A stretch of 8,993 nt of DNA from an uncultured Pseudomonas sp. (GTDB lineage Bacteria > Pseudomonadota > Gammaproteobacteria > Pseudomonadales > Pseudomonadaceae). A program made the translations under genes and the position numbers. Location: NCBI GenBank assembly GCA_946886875.1, contig CAMPJN010000134.1:1-8993 (forward strand), read 5' to 3'. Every line of letters starts with the position of its first letter. The stretch's first letter is position 1. Positions 4,635 through 8,993 of the stretch are shown in pieces. The notes beneath the pieces were generated by a model. It did not search any database. It had not been told where the DNA came from and saw nothing but the letters and a program-made list of their open reading frames with translations.

Positions 4635-6506
4635 ATGCGCATTTCCCTTCTAAAACCGACAGCGTTTGCGCTGTGCGGTATTTCCTCTGTTGCCCCGGCC
4701 CACGCCGCCGAACCCAGCCGTTTGCAGGATCAGGTGGTGACCGCCAGCCGTACCGCGCAAACCGCGGAGCAGAGCCTGGCGGCGCTGACGGTATTCGACC
4801 GTGCGGCGATCGAACGTAGCCAGGCCACATCCTTGCCCGAACTGCTGCAGAAGGTGCCGGGCGTTTCTTTCGCCAACAACGGCGGGCTGGGCAAGAACAG
4901 CGCGCTCTATATGCGCGGCAGCAATTCCAACCATGTGCTGGTGCTGATCGATGGCATCAAGATCGGTTCCGCCACGTCCGGCGGCGCCGCTTTGCAGGAT
5001 TTGCCCCTGGAGCTGATCGAACGCGTAGAGGTGGTGCGCGGCCCCCGTTCCAGTCTGTATGGCTCCGAGGCGATCGGCGGAGTGATCCAGATTTTCACCC
5101 GCAAAGGTTCAGGCACGGGCGCCAAGCCGTTTTTCTCCGCTGGTTACGGTAGCCATGACAGCTACAGCGGCAGCGCCGGGGTTGCCGGTGGCGTTGGCAA
5201 CGCTTGGTACAGCCTGGGCCTGAGCGGTTTGGATACAGATGGCATCAATGTCAAAACCCCGCAAGCCAGCGGTTACGAGAACGATGCCGATGGCTATCGA
5301 AATCTGTCCGGCTCGCTGAGCGGCGGTTACCGCTTCGATAACGGCCTGGAGCTGGATGGCAACCTGCTGCAGGCCAAATCCCACAGCGATTACGATCAGG
5401 TCAACCGCACGCGCAGCGCAGGCTTCGGCGCCAATAGCGATACGCTGTCAAAGGTCGTGGGTAGCCGTGCGCGTTTCTCGCCGCTGGAACCGTGGCGGGT
5501 CACGCTGCAGGCCGGGCGCAGCGAAGACAAGTTCGATGCCCACCTGGACGGGGAATTCGAGTCGCGCTTCGATAGCCGTCGCGACAGCTTCAGCTGGCAG
5601 AACGACCTGAGCCTGGCGGCCAGCCAAACCTTGACTCTGGGCGCGGACTATCAGCGCGACCAGGTCAACGGCACTACCGCCTACGCTGAGGACTCGCGCA
5701 GTAATAAGGGCTTCTTCGCCCATTACCTGGGCGCCTACGGCCGGCACGATTGGCAGCTGGCCCTGCGCCGCGATCACGATCAGCAATTCGGCAAGCATCA
5801 GACCGGCAGCCTGGCCTATGGTTTTGCCTTCAGCGACGCGCTACGCGCCACCCTGAGTTACGGCACCGCGTTCAAGGCGCCGACTTTCAACCAGCTGTAT
5901 TTCCCCGGTTTCGGCAATCCCGAGCTGGAGGCGGAAACCTCCAAGAGCCTGGAGCTGGGCCTGGCCGGGCAACATGAGTGGGGGCACTGGGCGGTCAACG
6001 CCTACCGCAGTGAGATCGACAACCTGATCGCCAACGTACGCAGCAATGGCCTGCTGCGCGCCGAGGGTGTGGATCAGGCACGGATTCGCGGTATCGAGCT
6101 GGTGCTGGGCAGAGAGTCGTTCGGCTGGCAATGGCAGGCCAACTACAGCCTGATGAGCGCGGAGAATCGCTCCGAACGGCTGATTCCGGCTGGCGAACCC
6201 TTCTATGGCAAGGAACTCAATCGCCGGCCGGGCCAGCTGTTCAACCTGGATATCGACCGTACCTTCGGCGCTTTCAGCCTCGGCGCCAGCCTGCACGCGC
6301 AGAACTCCACCTATGACGACCTAGCCAACCAGGTCGAACTGTCCGGGTTCGCCACCGTGGATTTGCGCGGCGAATACCGCCTGACCCCGGAATGGCGCCT
6401 GCAAACGCGGGTGGCCAATTTACTGGATGCCGACTACCAGACCGCCGAGGGCTTCAACCAGCCCGGTCAGGCGGTTTATTTCACCCTGCGCTATCAGGCG
6501 CTTTGA
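4635..6506 (+). CDS. btuB: TonB-dependent vitamin B12 outer-membrane receptor BtuB
   Basis: This is a 623-residue outer-membrane transporter, close to E. coli BtuB (614). Residues 1-24/25 are a signal peptide ending APAHA. A TonB-box-like DQVVTAS lies at 32-38. The plug domain follows, with LPELLQKVPGVSF (67-79), YMRGSNSNHVLVLIDG (92-107) and the ERVEVVRGPRSSLYGSEAIGG stretch around 129-149. The rest is a beta-barrel of alternating amphipathic strands, ending in the aromatic-rich YFTLRYQAL; the last residue is Leu rather than the usual Phe. The start at 4635 was chosen over 4572 because it gives a proper signal peptide and has GGAG 11 nt upstream. BtuB identity rests on the length, the TonB box and the cobalamin riboswitch plus B12 genes around it; another corrinoid is possible as substrate. 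Confidence 0.93.
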   Translation: MRISLLKPTAFALCGISSVAPAHAAEPSRLQDQVVTASRTAQTAEQSLAALTVFDRAAIERSQATSLPELLQKVPGVSFANNGGLGKNSALYMRGSNSNHVLVLIDGIKIGSATSGGAALQDLPLELIERVEVVRGPRSSLYGSEAIGGVIQIFTRKGSGTGAKPFFSAGYGSHDSYSGSAGVAGGVGNAWYSLGLSGLDTDGINVKTPQASGYENDADGYRNLSGSLSGGYRFDNGLELDGNLLQAKSHSDYDQVNRTRSAGFGANSDTLSKVVGSRARFSPLEPWRVTLQAGRSEDKFDAHLDGEFESRFDSRRDSFSWQNDLSLAASQTLTLGADYQRDQVNGTTAYAEDSRSNKGFFAHYLGAYGRHDWQLALRRDHDQQFGKHQTGSLAYGFAFSDALRATLSYGTAFKAPTFNQLYFPGFGNPELEAETSKSLELGLAGQHEWGHWAVNAYRSEIDNLIANVRSNGLLRAEGVDQARIRGIELVLGRESFGWQWQANYSLMSAENRSERLIPAGEPFYGKELNRRPGQLFNLDIDRTFGAFSLGASLHAQNSTYDDLANQVELSGFATVDLRGEYRLTPEWRLQTRVANLLDADYQTAEGFNQPGQAVYFTLRYQAL

Positions 6507-6527
6507 TCGAGACGAAAGGAGATACCG

Positions 6528-7100
6528 ATGCTCAAGTTATCCCCCCGCGTGCAGCTGGCGATCGGCCTCGCGCTGGCGTTGTTGATGGCGATAACCCGCG
6601 GTCAGCATTTCGCCACGGTGAACCTGCCGAGCGCGTCCTGGGCGGTGTTCTTCCTCGCCGGCGTGCTGCTGCGTTCCTGCTGGGTATTCCCGGCGCTGTT
6701 TATCGAGGCGTCGTTGCTCGACTTCGCGGCGGTGCAATGGGCGGGTGTCAGTGACTGGTGTATGTCGCCGGCCTACTGGCTGTTACTACCGGCCTACGGC
6801 TCGCTATGGCTGGGCGGGCGGCTGTATGCCGGCTGGCACCGCAATCAGCTGAGTAGCGTGGCACTGTTGATGGCGAGCGTGATGATCGCCGCCCTGGCTT
6901 GCTACCTGTTCTCCGGCGGCGGTTTTCTGTATTTCTCCGGGCGTTATCCGGAGCCGAGCCTGGCCCTGCTGGCCGAGCGCATCGGCATTTATTACCCGCG
7001 ATACCTGGGCAACCTGGCGCTCTATGTCGGCCTGGCGGCGCTGCTCTATGTAGGCACCCGTGCGGCGCGACCGGCGCCAAGTCGTGAGGCCAGGCAATGA
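6528..7100 (+). CDS. btuM: BtuM-like membrane protein, probable solo cobalamin transporter (ECF S-component fold)
   Basis: This 190-residue integral membrane protein has about six hydrophobic segments (approximately residues 8-22, 36-48, 52-68, 79-98, 108-130 and 158-176). I read it as BtuM-like. BtuM proteins are solo S-components of ECF transporters found in Gram-negative bacteria, about 190-200 residues long and often encoded beside B12 genes. In the Thiobacillus denitrificans protein a conserved cysteine near residue 80 coordinates the cobalt. Here Cys78 sits in DWCMSPAYWLLLPAYGSLWL; the other cysteines are at 51 and 125. No ATPase or EcfT gene is present nearby. The gene has a very strong ribosome binding site (AAAGGAGA, 5 nt from ATG), starts 21 bp after btuB, and its TGA overlaps the cobB ATG. 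The identity comes from remembered family features and context, not a search; a different small cobalt or corrinoid permease is the main alternative. Confidence 0.65.
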   Translation: MLKLSPRVQLAIGLALALLMAITRGQHFATVNLPSASWAVFFLAGVLLRSCWVFPALFIEASLLDFAAVQWAGVSDWCMSPAYWLLLPAYGSLWLGGRLYAGWHRNQLSSVALLMASVMIAALACYLFSGGGFLYFSGRYPEPSLALLAERIGIYYPRYLGNLALYVGLAALLYVGTRAARPAPSREARQ

Positions 7101-8416
7101 ACGAGCCTGTGCCTGGCCCGCGCCATTGTCCGGCGCTATTGATCGCCGCGCCGGCATCCGGCCAGGGCAAGACCACGGTCACCGCAGCCCTGGCGCGCCT
7201 GTACCGGCGCCAGGGCAAGCGCGTGCGGGTGTTCAAGTGCGGCCCGGATTTTCTTGACCCGATGATCCTCTCCCGGGCCAGCGGCGCGCCTGTCTATCAG
7301 CTGGATCTGTGGATGGTTGGCGAGGACGAAAGCCGACGCCTGCTCTGGGACGCGGCGGGCGAGGCCGAGCTGATTCTGATCGAAGGGGTGATGGGGCTGT
7401 TCGATGGCTCGCCCTCGGCGGCCGATCTGGCGCGGCGCTTTGGCGTGCCGATCATGGCGGTGATCGATGGCTCGGCCATGGCCCAGACTTTCGGCGCCCT
7501 GGCCCATGGCCTGGCGACCTTTCAGGCTGACTTGCCGTTCTCCGGGGTGCTCGGCAACCGCGTCGGCAGCACGCGCCATGGCGAGATACTGCGTGCTTCG
7601 CTGCCGGCGTCGATCCGCTGGTATGGCGCCTTGCCGCGCAGCGCCGAGGTCGAGTTGCCGAGCCGTCACCTCGGTTTGATCCAGGCCGAGGAGCTTAGCG
7701 ATCTGGACGTGCGTCTGGATGCCGCCGCCGATGCCCTAGCCGGCAGCGCCGATGTCGATTTGCCGCCGCCGGTTGAATTTGCTGTGCCGGAACCACGCAG
7801 CCTTGAGCCATTGCTGAAGGGAGTACGGATCGGAGTGGCGCGCGACAGCGCCTTTGCTTTTATCTACCAAGCCAATCTGGATCTGCTGCGCGAGTTAGGC
7901 GCTGATCTGCAGTTCTTTTCGCCGCTGGCCGACAACCAATTGCCCGAGGTCGACAGCCTTTATCTGCCCGGCGGCTATCCCGAGTTGCACCTGGCGCAGC
8001 TCGAAGCCAATCACGCTATGGCGGCGGCGATCCGCGCGCATCACGGCGCGGGCAAGCCGATATTGGCCGAGTGCGGGGGTATGCTCTACCTGCTCGACCG
8101 ACTCACTGACCAGCAGGGTGTCAGTGGCCGGATGCTCGGTTTGCTCAGTGGCGAGGCGACCCTGCAACCGCGGCTGACCGCCTTGGCCTTGCAGCAAGTC
8201 GAATTGCCGGAAGGGCGTTTGCGCGGCCACACCTTTCATCATTCCGCGTTGAGCAGCGCGCTTGTGCCTATCGCCCGCGGCGAATGCCCGAACTATAGAC
8301 ACACCGCCGAGGCGGTCTATCGCGTTGGCCGGCTCACCGCCTCCTATATCCACTTCTATCTGCCGTCCGATCCACGGGCGGCGGCCGCGCTGTTTCTGCC
8401 TGGCAAGGCTTTATGA
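7097..8416 (+). CDS. cobB: Cobyrinate/hydrogenobyrinate a,c-diamide synthase CobB (CbiA)
   Basis: CobB uses ATP and glutamine to amidate the a and c side chains of the corrin ring. The 439-residue protein has an N-terminal P-loop NTPase domain with APASGQGKTT at 18-27, a KCGPDFLDP segment at 47-55 and LIEGVMGLFDG at 94-104. The C-terminal class I glutamine amidotransferase domain (about 240-439) has LPGGYPELH at 290-298, the nucleophile Cys326 in ILAECGGMLYL, and a terminal YIHFYLP with His419. Length fits the family. The substrate is probably hydrogenobyrinic acid, because aerobic-pathway B12 synthesis is usual in Pseudomonas; that is inference. The ATG lies in ATGA overlap with the upstream membrane protein, and the TGA overlaps the bluB ATG, so the three genes should be translationally coupled. 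Confidence 0.95.
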   Translation: MNEPVPGPRHCPALLIAAPASGQGKTTVTAALARLYRRQGKRVRVFKCGPDFLDPMILSRASGAPVYQLDLWMVGEDESRRLLWDAAGEAELILIEGVMGLFDGSPSAADLARRFGVPIMAVIDGSAMAQTFGALAHGLATFQADLPFSGVLGNRVGSTRHGEILRASLPASIRWYGALPRSAEVELPSRHLGLIQAEELSDLDVRLDAAADALAGSADVDLPPPVEFAVPEPRSLEPLLKGVRIGVARDSAFAFIYQANLDLLRELGADLQFFSPLADNQLPEVDSLYLPGGYPELHLAQLEANHAMAAAIRAHHGAGKPILAECGGMLYLLDRLTDQQGVSGRMLGLLSGEATLQPRLTALALQQVELPEGRLRGHTFHHSALSSALVPIARGECPNYRHTAEAVYRVGRLTASYIHFYLPSDPRAAAALFLPGKAL

Positions 8417-8993
8417 GCGAACACGCCTTCAGCTCCGAGGAGCGCGCGGCGGTGTATCGCGCCATCGCCGAACGCCGCGATATGCGCCATTTCAGCGGCG
8501 GCGAGGTGGCCCCGGAGTTGCTCGCGCGCTTGCTCGAAGCGGCGCATCAGGCGCCCAGCGTCGGGCTGATGCAGCCTTGGCGGTTTATCCGCATTACCCG
8601 GCCGGCGTTGCGCGAGTCGATCCACGGTCTGGTGGAGGCTGAACGGCTGCGCACCGCCGCAGCTCTGGGCGAGCGCGGCAGCGAATTTATGCGGCTCAAG
8701 GTCGAAGGCATCCGCGAGTGCGCCGAGCTGCTGGTGGTGGCGTTGATGGACGGTCGCGAAGCCCATGTGTTCGGCCGCCGTACTTTGCCGGAAATGGACC
8801 TGGCATCTATGGCCTGCGCCATTCAGAATCTCTGGCTGGCCGCCCGCGCCGAAGGTTTGGGCATGGGCTGGGTGTCGTTGTTCGAACCCCAGGCCCTGGC
8901 CGAATTACTGGCCATGCCGGCCGGCAGCAAGCCTTTGGCGGTGCTGTGCCTGGGGCCGGTCGAGGCGTTCTATGAGGCGCCGATGCTGGTGCA
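8413..8993 (+). CDS. bluB: 5,6-dimethylbenzimidazole synthase BluB (3' end outside window)
   Basis: BluB is the flavin-destroying enzyme that converts reduced FMN and oxygen to 5,6-dimethylbenzimidazole, the lower ligand of B12. The 193 codons visible from the ATG at 8413 remain open to the window edge; the family is usually about 215-230 residues, so roughly the last 25-35 are missing. Nitroreductase-fold landmarks are RRDMRHF at 21-27 (D23 corresponds to the essential Asp of the Sinorhizobium enzyme), APSVGLMQPWRF at 47-58, EMDLASMACAIQNLWLAA at 127-144 and GLGMGWVSLF at 148-157 (S155 probably the second conserved residue). The Asp and the MQPW segment separate BluB from ordinary nitroreductases. 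The start overlaps the cobB stop as ATGA. Its presence implies an aerobic route to complete cobalamin. Confidence 0.93.
   Translation, partial: MSEHAFSSEERAAVYRAIAERRDMRHFSGGEVAPELLARLLEAAHQAPSVGLMQPWRFIRITRPALRESIHGLVEAERLRTAAALGERGSEFMRLKVEGIRECAELLVVALMDGREAHVFGRRTLPEMDLASMACAIQNLWLAARAEGLGMGWVSLFEPQALAELLAMPAGSKPLAVLCLGPVEAFYEAPMLV

Noticed and set aside
4318..4653. 111-codon plus-strand open frame across the riboswitch
   Set aside because: It coincides with the conserved aptamer blocks and the btuB leader; RNA structure explains the sequence better than coding.
7895..8766. Minus-strand open frames opposite cobB and bluB (7895-8353, 8356-8766)
   Set aside because: Shadows of well-conserved cobB and bluB frames; no independent support.
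1..8993. Phage, IS, CRISPR, toxin-antitoxin or defence system
   Set aside because: No transposase, integrase, direct-repeat array, spacer pattern or paired small toxin/antitoxin genes were seen; the short HNH gene alone is not enough to call a defence system.

Overview
The window looks like a chromosomal segment of a GC-rich gammaproteobacterium, most likely a Pseudomonas or close relative such as the stutzeri/mendocina groups. The evidence is the codon use, the protein families, and the block tRNA-Pro / small YgdI-type lipoprotein / mobA // moaB-moeA, an arrangement I remember from Pseudomonas genomes. The species call is inference from recall, not from a search.

Layout: (1) Positions 4-80 hold a tRNA-Pro(CGG) on the minus strand with its own promoter, followed by a 73-residue lipoprotein gene, also on the minus strand. 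(2) Positions 576-2993 are a molybdenum-cofactor island. mobA (minus) diverges from moaB and moeA (plus), which overlap by ATGA. Together they cover late steps: adenylylation of molybdopterin, molybdate insertion, and guanylylation to the bis-MGD form. (3) Positions 3086-4170 carry a class I SAM-dependent O-methyltransferase and a 106-residue HNH-type zinc protein, separated by a REP-like GTAG hairpin. (4) Positions 4171-4634 lack a plus-strand gene. They hold a possible decayed minus-strand reading frame, a candidate sigma-70 promoter, a cobalamin riboswitch and a candidate expression platform that could mask the btuB ribosome binding site. (5) Positions 4635-8993 are a cobalamin operon: btuB-type TonB receptor, a small membrane protein that I read as a BtuM-like solo B12 transporter, cobB/cbiA (a,c-diamide synthase) and bluB (lower-ligand synthase, cut by the window edge). 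The last three genes are joined by ATGA overlaps.

The B12 operon reads as a logical unit. The riboswitch senses the product, BtuB brings corrinoid across the outer membrane, the BtuM-like protein may carry it across the inner membrane without an ABC module, and CobB and BluB belong to de novo synthesis (corrin ring amidation and dimethylbenzimidazole). The two points most worth following are the BtuM-like protein, with a cysteine at residue 78 where the BtuM family uses a cobalt-coordinating cysteine near residue 80, and the two mutually exclusive helices between the riboswitch aptamer and the btuB start codon. I see no phage, IS, CRISPR or defence system.
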